Assembly: GCA_951812665.1 (NCBI GenBank)
Contig: CATOST010000030.1
Coordinates: 62,001 to 126,000, forward strand
Reading direction: 5' to 3'
From: an uncultured Acidobacteriota bacterium
GTDB lineage: Bacteria; Acidobacteriota; UBA6911; RPQK01; JAJDTT01
DNA length: 64,000 nt
The position numbers and the translations under genes were made by a program. Under the pieces are notes generated by a model. The model was given only the letters and a program-made list of their open reading frames with translations, did not search any database and was not told where the DNA came from. Below are positions 17,337 to 24,758 of the stretch, piece by piece (positions within the stretch are counted from its first letter, which is position 1; each line of letters begins with the position of its first letter).

Positions 17337-17383
17337 CGTAACTCGTACTCTTGAACTATCTATATTATAATCAACGAGTTACG
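17337..17383. repeat. inverted repeat with AT-rich centre next to the integrase relic
   Basis: CGTAACTCG (17337-17345) pairs with CGAGTTACG (17375-17383). Between them lies ATCTATATTATAATCAA, whose TATATTAT core is shared with the palindrome upstream of the intact integrase at 23,228-23,249. The outer flanks CCAGTA and TACTGG also pair. It may be a recombination or regulatory site of the integrase element, or part of the IS1634 right end. Confidence 0.4.
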
Positions 17384-17407
17384 TCTTATCCTTACTGGAA
17401 GTTCAGG

Positions 17408-17729
17408 TTCGGGGAGGGCAGAACGCCCGAGGCGAGTATCAAGCAAGCCCGCCGGCTCCTCGCCTCCATTAAGACGGAGGATGTCTACCGACTGCGGGAC
17501 CGGGCGGTCCTGGGGACACTCATCTACACCGGTGCCCGGGTCGGGGCCATCAGTCGGCTCCGGATCCAGGACTTGGCAGCGCGATCACGGCAACCATCGG
17601 GCGCTTTTGCCGAGAAGGGGGGCAAGTCGCGGCCTACCTCGAGGGGGCGGGGCTGACGGATGCGGCCAAGGCATCGCCGCTCTTTCGGGCCGGGCACCGG
17701 GGCGGCAGTCCGCTGAGCGAATGCTAATC
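17408..17729 (+). pseudogene. tyrosine integrase relic, related to the integrase at 24,911
   Basis: Begins at FGEGRTPEAS and matches residues from about 136 of the intact integrase closely through RLRIQDL. Then GCAG is gained after GACTTG and a GCAG is missing 28 bases later, so the frame is lost and regained. After GGKSR, 40 bases are missing between two TCGCGG repeats of the intact gene (25517 and 25557), which shifts the frame for good. The remnant AYLEGAGLTDAAK continues in another frame and the match ends near GSPLSE. The catalytic C-terminal His-Arg-His-Tyr region is absent. Confidence 0.85.
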
Positions 17730-17801
17730 ACTACGGCACTGTTCTCAGCAGGCGGAAGCCGCCGGAATTCCTGACTCAAGAATCCCTGTCCCCAACTCAA
17801 G

Positions 17802-17827
17802 AAAAAACCAGGGGGCCAGCCCCCTGG
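17802..17827 (-). terminator. rho-independent terminator after the SUMF1-domain gene
   Basis: On the minus strand CCAGGGGG, loop CTGG, CCCCCTGG is followed by TTTTTT. The perfect 8-base stem starts about 29 bases after the stop codon of the gene at 17,857. Confidence 0.85.
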
Positions 17828-17856
17828 ACCCCCACAAGAGGTAAAGAATTAAAGAT

Positions 17857-18972
17857 TCAAGGGGTAATAGTCCGGGCGACCCGGAACCCGAGGTCGCTGC
17901 TCCAATCCGTCGCGGTGATCCTGAAGCGGTCCGCGGAGCGCAGGTTCCTGGGGGAGGCGAACCAGGACCCGCCGCGCAACACGCGCCGAGAACAGTCCCC
18001 GCTCTCCCACGCCGACCCGTCCGTCGGCGCCCCATGGTAATACCCATTCCAACAGTCTTGCACCCACTCCCGGACGTTCCCGTGCATATCGTAAAGGCCC
18101 CATGGGTTGGGACCAAACGATCCAACCGGCACCGGCTGTCCATAGTCTGACTGGTCGCCGCAGCCATCGCAGCTCGCCAAGTTGCGGCCAATCTCATTTC
18201 CCCAGCTGTAGGCCGTCACAGAGCCCGCACGCGCCGCATACTCCCACTCCGCCTCCGTCGGCAGCCGGTACCGTTGCCCCGTCTGCTCCGACAACCATCT
18301 CGTATACGCCACCGCATCTTCCCACGACACACCGATCACTGGACGCCGACTCCGGCCCAAGCCAATGTCGCTTGCCTGCTCCCGCCCCGTCGCCGCTGTG
18401 AAACGATCGTATTCCTCGAACGTCACCTCGTACTTTCCTAGCTCGAACGCCTCCACCCGGACCGTATGCTCCGGATGCTCATCGTCGTCGCAGCGTTGAC
18501 CCGAAACGCAGCCCATCCGGAATCTTCCTCCCGGAATCCATGCCATCTCCGGACTGATCGGACGAATTTGCGCTCGCTGCTGCTCTTCCTGTTCCTCCTG
18601 TTTGCTCCGCGCTTCCTCCTGCTCGGCCTGAACCAACAACTCCAGCGCCTTCCGGTAGAACTCGCCGTCTTTCCCGGCGGTCCCCAAATACTTGTTCACG
18701 GAATCGATCGCCGCCCGGAAAGAACCGCCCGACAGGGCCACCTCCGCATACTGGTAATGAAACACATCCGGCACAGTGAAATTGTGCTCCTGCCGCAGAG
18801 CGATGATCTTGTTCATCAGATCCAGCGCCGCCTTGTGGTCTTTCTTGGCAATCAGTTGCTCAACTTCCACCTGATACCGGTCCACCAGGATCTCCGGAGG
18901 TAGTTGCGCCAGCCCCAGAAGGGGCGTTCCCAGAAAGATGAAAACGGCAACACTGCGGATCTGTTCTGGCAT
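17857..18972 (-). CDS. secreted SUMF1/FGE-fold protein with hypervariable C terminus (VR-like copy 2)
   Basis: 371 residues: signal peptide (to GLAQ near residue 23), a helical region of about 110 residues with a Glu/Gln-rich coiled stretch, then a SUMF1 domain from MAWIPGGRFRMG to GFRVARTITP. Domain marks are FELGKYEVTFEEYDRF, VIGVSWEDAVAY, RLPTEAEWEYAARAG and LYDMHGNVREWVQD. The paired cysteines of a true formylglycine-generating enzyme (GGSxLCxxxYC) are absent, so it should not activate sulfatases. The last 30 or so residues carry the variable positions discussed in the findings. The ATG has AGAGGAGA upstream. It is probably cotranscribed with the upstream secreted gene ending at 19,078. 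Confidence 0.88.
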   Translation of the reverse strand: MPEQIRSVAVFIFLGTPLLGLAQLPPEILVDRYQVEVEQLIAKKDHKAALDLMNKIIALRQEHNFTVPDVFHYQYAEVALSGGSFRAAIDSVNKYLGTAGKDGEFYRKALELLVQAEQEEARSKQEEQEEQQRAQIRPISPEMAWIPGGRFRMGCVSGQRCDDDEHPEHTVRVEAFELGKYEVTFEEYDRFTAATGREQASDIGLGRSRRPVIGVSWEDAVAYTRWLSEQTGQRYRLPTEAEWEYAARAGSVTAYSWGNEIGRNLASCDGCGDQSDYGQPVPVGSFGPNPWGLYDMHGNVREWVQDCWNGYYHGAPTDGSAWESGDCSRRVLRGGSWFASPRNLRSADRFRITATDWSSDLGFRVARTITP

Positions 18973-19077
18973 GAGTAGTCTCCTCTTGTACTGTGGTCCG
19001 CACGAGCAACTTTGGGGGCACGGCTGATTGTAGCTGAAGGGGTCCCGACAGGACTCTCGCCGGCGCCGCCAGCGACG

Positions 19078-19884
19078 TCAGCGCACCGTCACCACAATTC
19101 GGGCGCTCGACCCTTTGCCGCCACGGTGGCGCCACGACTGCGTCTGTGAGTTCTCTCCCGTAACACGGATCTCGCCGGTGTTTGCGTCGGCAAAGGAGCA
19201 GTTGCCCTTATTTCCCGTCCCGTTGATGGCGTACAGATAAATGTCGTGCCGGCCCGCCCGCAAGGGGACCTCTTGACAGAACCATCGGTTGACGATCTCC
19301 GTTGACAGCACGACCCTGCCGTTGACGGAAACCCGCACTCTGTCGCCGTCTTCGCACTCATGGTCCCTCACACAGACTTGCACCGGGTAGGAACTCCTCG
19401 GAACCAAGATATGGAAGTCTTGCAGGGGCCGGTCCGCAAAGGATTCTTGATCTGCTGTCTGAGCGGGAGACGCATCGGGCGACCACTTCGTACGAACGAC
19501 CCGATACCCGTTCGACTCATCCTTTTTGATGTGCCGAAGAAGTCTCGCCTCGGCGGCCTCATGCGTATCACCATAGAAACAGTTGGAGGATTGCCTGTAC
19601 GGCTCCCACCCGTTGGCCTTAAGATAATCGTAGAAATCGTTTTCGTACCCCGTTGTGAAACGATAGTCGCCCCTGAAGATGTCCGTGTAGTAACGGGCAT
19701 CGCGATCCCCATTGGTTTGGAGGCAGAAGATGTATTCCTCTTCGTCCTGTGCCAGCACATCATGGGCTGGAAACAGGGTGGCGGCCAGCGACAAGATTAT
19801 GAGGACTGAGCGCTGGAAGGTTCGCTCCCTTCTTCGGCAGACAGGGATGTTGTCAGGAAGTCTGGAGTTCAGTCGAAACGTCAT
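19078..19884 (-). CDS. secreted protein of unknown function upstream of the SUMF1-domain gene
   Basis: 268 residues; not recognised. An Arg-rich N-region and hydrophobic stretch (SVLIILSLAATLFPAHDVLAQ) indicate export. The mature N-terminal part, with FCLQTNGDRDARYYTDIFRG, is unlike anything I can name. The C-terminal 110 residues look beta-rich (VRVSVNGRVVLSTEIVNRWF, LRAGRHDIYLYAINGTGNKG), like a ligand-binding sandwich. Cysteines are spaced as if for disulfides. It lies 105 bases upstream of the SUMF1-domain gene in the same direction, which suggests a shared transcript and perhaps a shared envelope role. Confidence 0.6.
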   Translation of the reverse strand: MTFRLNSRLPDNIPVCRRRERTFQRSVLIILSLAATLFPAHDVLAQDEEEYIFCLQTNGDRDARYYTDIFRGDYRFTTGYENDFYDYLKANGWEPYRQSSNCFYGDTHEAAEARLLRHIKKDESNGYRVVRTKWSPDASPAQTADQESFADRPLQDFHILVPRSSYPVQVCVRDHECEDGDRVRVSVNGRVVLSTEIVNRWFCQEVPLRAGRHDIYLYAINGTGNKGNCSFADANTGEIRVTGENSQTQSWRHRGGKGSSARIVVTVR

Positions 19885-20046
19885 CGCAAATTCCCTCTTT
19901 GGTCGCGCGCGCGTGGCCTATCCGGCAGACTGGTGTGGACGCTGTTGATCTTAGAGAATCTTCGCACCGGATAGTAGTTGATCTTCCGGCGTCTCGGCAT
20001 GACGCTAGACATGATACAATGCCGGCGAAACCAGGTTCCGCCGGAG

Positions 20047-20068
20047 ACGAGCTCCTGCAGCTCGTTTT
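20047..20068 (+). other. hairpin with short T-run
   Basis: ACGAGCT, loop CCTGC, AGCTCGT, then TTT. It is terminator-like, but no plus-strand gene ends here. Confidence 0.45.
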
Positions 20069-20136
20069 GGCCCCGATCGGACGCGGATCCGCTTCGACTT
20101 GGCCCCTGCAGGGCTTCCTGGATGTCCAAAATGCCC

Positions 20137-20483
20137 TTTTCACTTGGTCGACCATCTCCCCGGCCGACCGAGGCATTTGTATCAAGTCAACAATCGGGGG
20201 TTTTTCCCGGTTTCGTTGCGGATTCAGTCTCGCAAAACCCACGGGAAAAAAGAAACTTCCAACGCGGTCCGGACTCAGGACCGCGCTTTTTGGTTCCCTC
20301 GAGCTCTAGAGCTCTGGAACTCTGGATCCCCGAAAACGGGCTGCGCCCGTTCGGAGAATTCCCCGCGCAGCCGCGAGGCGCTGCCGCACGCAGGACGACG
20401 CCAAATCCCCTATGACCTTACCCTTCGTGCCGGGTTTTCAGGCCAACATAGGCCGTCTACGGCGGCCTTTTCTCACCGGATCC
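20137..20483. repeat. integrase-tail homology, copy A
   Basis: Opens with CTTTTCACTTGGTCGACCA (20137-20155) and closes with CCCTTCG, then TTTCAGGCCAACATAGGCCG and CTACGGCG, ending near CCGGATC at 20,483. The same blocks in the same order follow the intact integrase at 25,902-26,158, though no integrase precedes this copy. The middle portion is longer here and contains a terminator and several hairpins. It is best read as a left-over end of a related mobile element. Confidence 0.6.
20263..20291 (+). terminator. rho-independent terminator-like hairpin without a known gene
   Basis: CGCGGTCC (20263-20270), seven-base loop, GGACCGCG (20278-20285), then CTTTTT. A perfect 8-base stem with a T-run on the plus strand. 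The only upstream promoter hint is a lone TACAAT at 20015-20020, so a short untranslated RNA of about 260 bases is possible but not shown. Confidence 0.6.
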
Positions 20484-20620
20484 GGACCATTCGGTCCGGA
20501 CGCGGCGAAACGGCCCGAAACTGGGCGCCGCTGCGCCAATTCCGGAAGCGCTACGGGCTCCCTACGGCCGCGAGGCGGCTCAGTGGGGCGCGCAGAATCA
20601 TGTGAGACAGGGGGTAAGAT
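20301..20620. other. noncoding, hairpin-rich region
   Basis: No gene is supported. Perfect self-complementary elements follow one another: GAGCTCTAGAGCTC (20301-20314), AACGGGC/GCCCGTT (20335-20351), and TCCGGACC/GGTCCGGA (20481-20500). Part of it belongs to tail copy A. The density of stems suggests a structured RNA or recombination DNA rather than decayed coding sequence. Confidence 0.45.
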
Positions 20621-20669
20621 CCGTTAATTTCAGTTGTCGAGAGTACACTGACCCTGGAGGAAGACCTCT

Positions 20670-20768
20670 ATGCCACACCTGGACGAGATCTGAGAAACAC
20701 CGACAGGCACCACACCGACCGGTGCGGGAGGCACGCCCGGACCGCCGCCGGCACAGGCAGCCATCTGA
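20670..20768 (+). pseudogene. possible small gene with in-frame TGA
   Basis: GGAGGAAG followed eight bases on by ATG gives MPHLDEI and a TGA stop. Beyond that stop the frame stays open for 24 more codons, rich in Thr, Pro, Gly and Ala (ETPTGTTPTGAGG, then PPPAQAAI), before a second TGA. It is either a seven-codon leader ahead of the patatin gene or a small gene broken by one stop. I do not recognise it. Confidence 0.3.
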
Positions 20769-20811
20769 GAACTAACCGATCCCGAGATCCGAATCCTATG
20801 GAGTTGAGACA

Positions 20812-22578
20812 ATGCCCAATGAGAATTTGATTCCTAGCGCAGAATCCGAGACGGAAAAATCCAGTAGCAATGAGCCGAGGATTGGTTTGTGTCTATCAGG
20901 AGGAGGCTTCCGCGCCTCGTTCTTTCATCTGGGCACGATTCGATACCTTGAAGAAGCGGGCATCATGGAGAATGTCGAGGTCGTCTCGACGGTATCCGGA
21001 GGATCCATCATCGGTGCGTACTATCTTGTGGAAATGGAGCGGAAGCTCCGCGCACAATCCAATCTTGATCGTCTCACCGCATGCGATCAGATCATCCAGA
21101 AATTTTCGTCGGTGGTCTCCAAAAACCTCCGCATGCGCGGCCTTGTTTTCTTTCCTTTCTTCCATCCCCTGCTGATGGCTCTAAAGATGCTCAGGTTGCG
21201 GCACTTTGGCGACACCATGGCCAAGGAGTTCGAGACACACTTTTTCTCGCCAAACCTGCGATTGGGAGACCTTCCGGTCCAGTCACCATCACGTCATTCG
21301 GGTCCCCGAATCCTGATCAACACGACGTCACTGGTTAGTGGCTTGCGGGTCGCGTTCAGCCGCGAGAGCGATACAGGTCTGAAGGCACAGATCGCAAAAT
21401 TGGATCCGAATGAGATTCCGCTGGCGCGGGTTGTGGGTGCCTCCGCGGCAGTTCCCGGATTGTTCAAACCCCTGCAAATTGGAAAGGACATCCTGGCGGA
21501 CGGTGGCATCGTCGACAATCAAGGTCTCGAGTCGCTGTTTGATTATTTCGACATTTCCGACGCGCAGATGAACCTGTTGCCGCAAGCGTTCCGGCAGCCG
21601 TCCACGGACGAAGACTCCACTCGTCCAACTTCCCTCATCGTGAGTGATGCCGCTGGGCAGTTCTCAGTCCAGGCGGTCAAGAAGGCAACCCGCCTGGGGA
21701 GCGCTGCACGCTCAATGGAGATCCTTCAGGCGGCCAACCGGAGGAAAATTCTGAAGCTGTTGCTCGAATGGCATTGCCCCAAGAAGTGCCCCAAGAAGGA
21801 CAAGACGTTCGCGTTCACCCATCTCGCCCAGAACCTCAAGGGAAAAGTTAGTGATGGTGCTTCTGTAGAGCGCCTCCCATCCGAATTGATCACCTCGACC
21901 GCACGGATCCGGACGGACTTGGACGAATTCAGTCTCATCGAAAGGGAGGTGTTGATCTATCACGGATACACGCTCATGAAGTACAGAGTTGGCGAGCACT
22001 GTGCTGAGCTGATCAATACAGCGTCCGAATCCAAAATCGAATCGAATAAAAAGTGGCCTCCGCGCTTCGTTGCCTTGTTAGACCCGTCGGGGGGCAATTC
22101 TCGGCGGGCGGCGGAATCCCGCAAGCGACTCCAGAAGTTCCTGAATGTGAGCGACTCTAAATGGTTCAGGGACGTTAGGCGGTTCCCTTGGAGCTTCGGT
22201 GGGATCCTCTCCGCATTCGGCGCACTAGGCTGGATACTGTCGCACTTGCTCTTGTCGGGTACTCTCCCCCTAATTGAGGTTCCTATTTGTGTCCCTGCGA
22301 AAGATTGGCTGCGGGACCTGATCGTGGAGGCAATCGAGTGTCTCATCCCAGCCTACAATCTCGGAGTGATCGACTTGGCGTTTCTAGAGAAGGCGTTCAG
22401 CAAAGAAGGATGCTGCGGAGGAGAATTCTTCGGAGCTATCGAATTAGTTGCCGCCATCATGTGTGTGGTGTTCTCGTTCTATGTGGTGCTTTTTCTCTAC
22501 TGGATGGTGAAGAAATGGCTACAACTGCCCGAATGGAGGGAAGGGAAAATGCTGTCCAGCCTCGAGACGATCAAGTAA
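20812..22578 (+). CDS. patatin-like phospholipase with C-terminal membrane segments
   Basis: 588 residues. The patatin core has the oxyanion loop LCLSGGGFRA (residues 27-36), the nucleophile in STVSGGSIIG (Ser62) and the catalytic Asp in ILADGGIVDNQG near residue 230, so a Ser-Asp dyad lipid acyl hydrolase is expected. The last 130 residues hold two hydrophobic stretches, about residues 460-483 and 544-566, which should anchor it in the inner membrane. Such proteins can be defence effectors, but no cyclase or sensor gene is beside it. The gene lies between mobile-element remnants and was probably acquired. Confidence 0.85.
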   Translation: MPNENLIPSAESETEKSSSNEPRIGLCLSGGGFRASFFHLGTIRYLEEAGIMENVEVVSTVSGGSIIGAYYLVEMERKLRAQSNLDRLTACDQIIQKFSSVVSKNLRMRGLVFFPFFHPLLMALKMLRLRHFGDTMAKEFETHFFSPNLRLGDLPVQSPSRHSGPRILINTTSLVSGLRVAFSRESDTGLKAQIAKLDPNEIPLARVVGASAAVPGLFKPLQIGKDILADGGIVDNQGLESLFDYFDISDAQMNLLPQAFRQPSTDEDSTRPTSLIVSDAAGQFSVQAVKKATRLGSAARSMEILQAANRRKILKLLLEWHCPKKCPKKDKTFAFTHLAQNLKGKVSDGASVERLPSELITSTARIRTDLDEFSLIEREVLIYHGYTLMKYRVGEHCAELINTASESKIESNKKWPPRFVALLDPSGGNSRRAAESRKRLQKFLNVSDSKWFRDVRRFPWSFGGILSAFGALGWILSHLLLSGTLPLIEVPICVPAKDWLRDLIVEAIECLIPAYNLGVIDLAFLEKAFSKEGCCGGEFFGAIELVAAIMCVVFSFYVVLFLYWMVKKWLQLPEWREGKMLSSLETIK

Positions 22579-22619
22579 CGTCCCGGGCTCCGAAAAAGCG
22601 CAATGCCGAGGTCTCGATC

Positions 22620-22748
22620 GTGACCGAGGCGTCCCGCTGGCGCTACGACGTGCTGCGCTTCGTCCCGGAACGGATCGACGGGTTCAACGCCCTGATGCAG
22701 CACGCAATGGAGCATCCCGCGCCCCTCGTGCGGCGGGGCGCCCAGTGA
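22620..22748 (+). CDS. small protein of unknown function (GTG start)
   Basis: 42 codons from a GTG (MTEASRWRYDVLRFVPERID..). The same frame is open further upstream, overlapping the end of the patatin gene, so it may be the tail of something longer or of a decayed gene. It ends by overlapping the next small frame by four bases (GTGA), a sign of translational coupling. Confidence 0.35.
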   Translation: MTEASRWRYDVLRFVPERIDGFNALMQHAMEHPAPLVRRGAQ

Positions 22749-23002
22749 GCAGAGATGCGGGATCGGAAATTCGATTTGGAGCAGTCTATGTAGAGGCTCA
22801 GGACGGACGGGGCAACCAGTTCGCTCATGCTTGCCCCCGTTGTGCCGAGCGTCTGAGTCGCGAAGGCGACCAGTCCTCGAAACGCTGGCGGGTCGTAAAG
22901 CGCGGGCCGGTGGCTCCCTTCGTAGGCGAGCGTGTTCCCCGGTGCCGGTTGTGCAAGCGGCCGCTGGTCCGAGACGGGAGCCAACAGGAGGGACTGTTTT
23001 GA
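22745..23002 (+). CDS. small zinc-ribbon-like protein of unknown function
   Basis: 85 codons from a GTG that overlaps the preceding stop. Two CxxC pairs (HACPRCAERL and VPRCRLCKRPL), about 35 residues apart, would form a zinc ribbon. I do not recognise the family. It lies within an island of mobile remnants. Confidence 0.4.
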   Translation: MSRDAGSEIRFGAVYVEAQDGRGNQFAHACPRCAERLSREGDQSSKRWRVVKRGPVAPFVGERVPRCRLCKRPLVRDGSQQEGLF

Positions 23003-23227
23003 GGGGTTTGGAGAGAGATTTGCAGGTGGTCTTCCCTGAGGGGGCGTGTGCGATCTACCTGGCGGAGTCGGCGCGCCGGAACGTTGACTTTGGAGTGTCC
23101 GGGTCGCTCCATACTCGAGCATTGGGGCGGGAGCGTCCAAGTTGAGGCTTGGCGGTGGGTCGACGGGTCGATTCGGGATCGGACCTGGAGAGTGAAGACC
23201 GGATGTCGAGGCCGACTCTAAGAATAC
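23003..23227. other. intergenic stretch before the ISNCY-type element
   Basis: I see no gene with support here. Reading frames in it are short and lack ribosome binding sites. It leads to the AT-rich palindrome at 23,228. Confidence 0.4.
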
Positions 23228-23249
23228 GATAAAGTATATTATACTTATC
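23228..23249. promoter_or_regulatory. AT-rich palindrome originally just upstream of the integrase start
   Basis: GATAAAGTATA, one T, TATACTTATC: the central 15 bases AAGTATATTATACTT are a perfect palindrome. Before the insertion sequence landed at 23,250 this ended only about five bases from the integrase ATG. The layout ATAA-six bases-TTAT resembles a dif/Xer core (CATAA TGTATA TTATG). It could be an operator or the recombination site of the integrase. Confidence 0.5.
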
Positions 23250-23250
23250 T
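23247..23250. repeat. target-site duplication ATCT, left
   Basis: ATCT immediately left of the 16-base terminal repeat of the ISNCY-type element; the right copy is at 24904-24907. Confidence 0.75.
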
Positions 23251-23431
23251 AGTTCTCATCCGGAAAGTCCGGTTTTGGAGAATTGTATAGGGCGAGGGAT
23301 GGTGTAGGAACTGCAAAAGCAGGCTCAATTTGACGCCGGGAGCACGAGTGTTCGCTCCGTTGAGGGCCAATTCTGGATTTTGAAGACACGGGTCCGTGAA
23401 GGAAGTCGTCGGGGGGGATTGAATAGTGCTC

Positions 23432-24757
23432 CTACAACAGCAGGCGAGCCAAAACCAACAAGTTGAAGCTGGTGATCGAGAGATACACGTACTGCTGAAA
23501 GTGAGGCCAGCCCTTCCAGGTGCAGCGTCCGACTCCGAAGACTCGCTTGAGCCACGAGATGCAACCTTCGATGCCGGCCCTGAATCGTCGCAGTTGCCGG
23601 TAGACTCAACTGGAGCGCACCATCTCAGGGACCTTCAGTCCGCGTTTCTTGGCAAAAGCGACGTCTTGGATCCCCTGCTCCTTGGCCCAGTCCAGATTGG
23701 AGCGGCTGGCAAAACAGCCGTCGCAACTGACCTGTCGAGGCCAACGGCCGTACAGATCATGCTGGCGCCGGAGCCAGGGCTGGAACTGAGCGGCATCGTT
23801 GGGGTTCCCCCGCACGACCTCACCATCCAGCATCAGGCCGGAGGCGCCTCCGGTCAGAAACAGCTTGTGCCCAAAGACCGTTTCCCGGCGCTTCTTTTTG
23901 ATGATGTCGGTGTGCTCCTCAAACAGGGAGAGGACTTTCTCCTCGGCCGGAACCTTCTTTCCCCGCAGGACCCGACGCTCGGTCTGAGCGATGATCTTGG
24001 CCGTCAAGTCCAAGTAATGGCGTAACTTTCCCGCAATGACCTGACTTGGAAGGTCCGTCCACGGGTCCGCTTGCCGCGGGGCCATCGTGGCGTAATGAGC
24101 CGTCTTGCGAGCGACCTTCAGCAGATCCCGATAGGCTTGCTGCCGACGCTTTCCTCGACGGTTCTTGATCTCCAGACACCGCCGCTTGGCCCGGCGCCGG
24201 TGGTCGTGAAAGACGATCTTGTGATGACGGGCCAACCGGCGAAGCAGCCGGGTGAGGACTCGAACCGAGTCGCACAACAACTGGGAATCGGTCGGATAGG
24301 GGATGGGACTTTCCACGGCCGTGGCATCGACTCGAATCTTACGACCCCGTTCCAGCCCCTGGCGGTGGGTCCATTGCACCAGGAGCCGGTTGATCTGCTG
24401 CCAGGTGCTGGCTTGGATACGGCTGATGTTCTCCTGAAGGCAGGAGGCACTGGGGGCCCAGCAAAAGGAAAAACGAGCGAAGCGGCGAAAGCTCTGGGAG
24501 TCACTCAGGAGGAACGCCAACTTGGCGTAGGACAGTTGATGCCACTGCTTGAGGATGGCCGCGCGCAGGACCTGCTCGGCGGAGAGGCCCGGAGCCCCCT
24601 GACCGGAACTGTCGGTGTCACCCAGATCGTGTAGAACCAGATCCAGGATCGAGGGGTTGTCATCCAAGATCTTGGAAACGGCTCTCAGTTCCCGGGCGAG
24701 TCGGTGATCGGGCCAGAGCCCGGAAAGCGGAAGTTGGTTTTCCCGTTTTCGACGCAT
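23432..24757 (-). pseudogene. ISNCY-family transposase interrupted by one stop codon
   Basis: The frame opens MRRKRENQLPLSG and runs 383 codons to VPEMVRSS, then TGA at 23606-23608. It continues in the same frame for 57 codons (VYRQLRRFRAGIEGCISWLK, later QQYVYLSITSFNLLVLARLL) to TAG at 23432-23434. The family normally has Trp after SS/SP here, so TGG to TGA is the likely change. The lost part includes GIEGC, which should hold the catalytic Glu. The N-terminal marks DNPSILDLVLHDL and GLSAEQVLRAAILKQ, and FGHKLFLTGGASGLMLDGE, identify the family. Confidence 0.85.
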
Positions 24758-24758
24758 G

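Larger units (their letters stand above)
15480..17340 (+). mobile_element. IS1634-family insertion sequence, ends approximate
   Basis: One transposase gene with its own AT-rich promoter. The left flank is the SUMF1 fragment and its hairpin; the right flank is a decayed integrase. I could not define terminal inverted repeats or a target duplication with confidence, so the boundaries are set by where the neighbouring homologies stop. Confidence 0.55.

Noticed and set aside
19885..20060. Small RNA starting at the TACAAT near 20,015
   Set aside because: No -35 at a suitable distance; kept only as a possibility for the orphan terminator.
20812..22578. CBASS operon around the patatin
   Set aside because: No CD-NTase cyclase, ancillary gene or second-messenger sensor domain is present next to it.
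23432..23608. TGA in the ISNCY-type transposase read as selenocysteine or tryptophan
   Set aside because: No SECIS-like stem follows, many genes in the window use TGA as stop, and a single TGG to TGA change in a dead insertion sequence is simpler.
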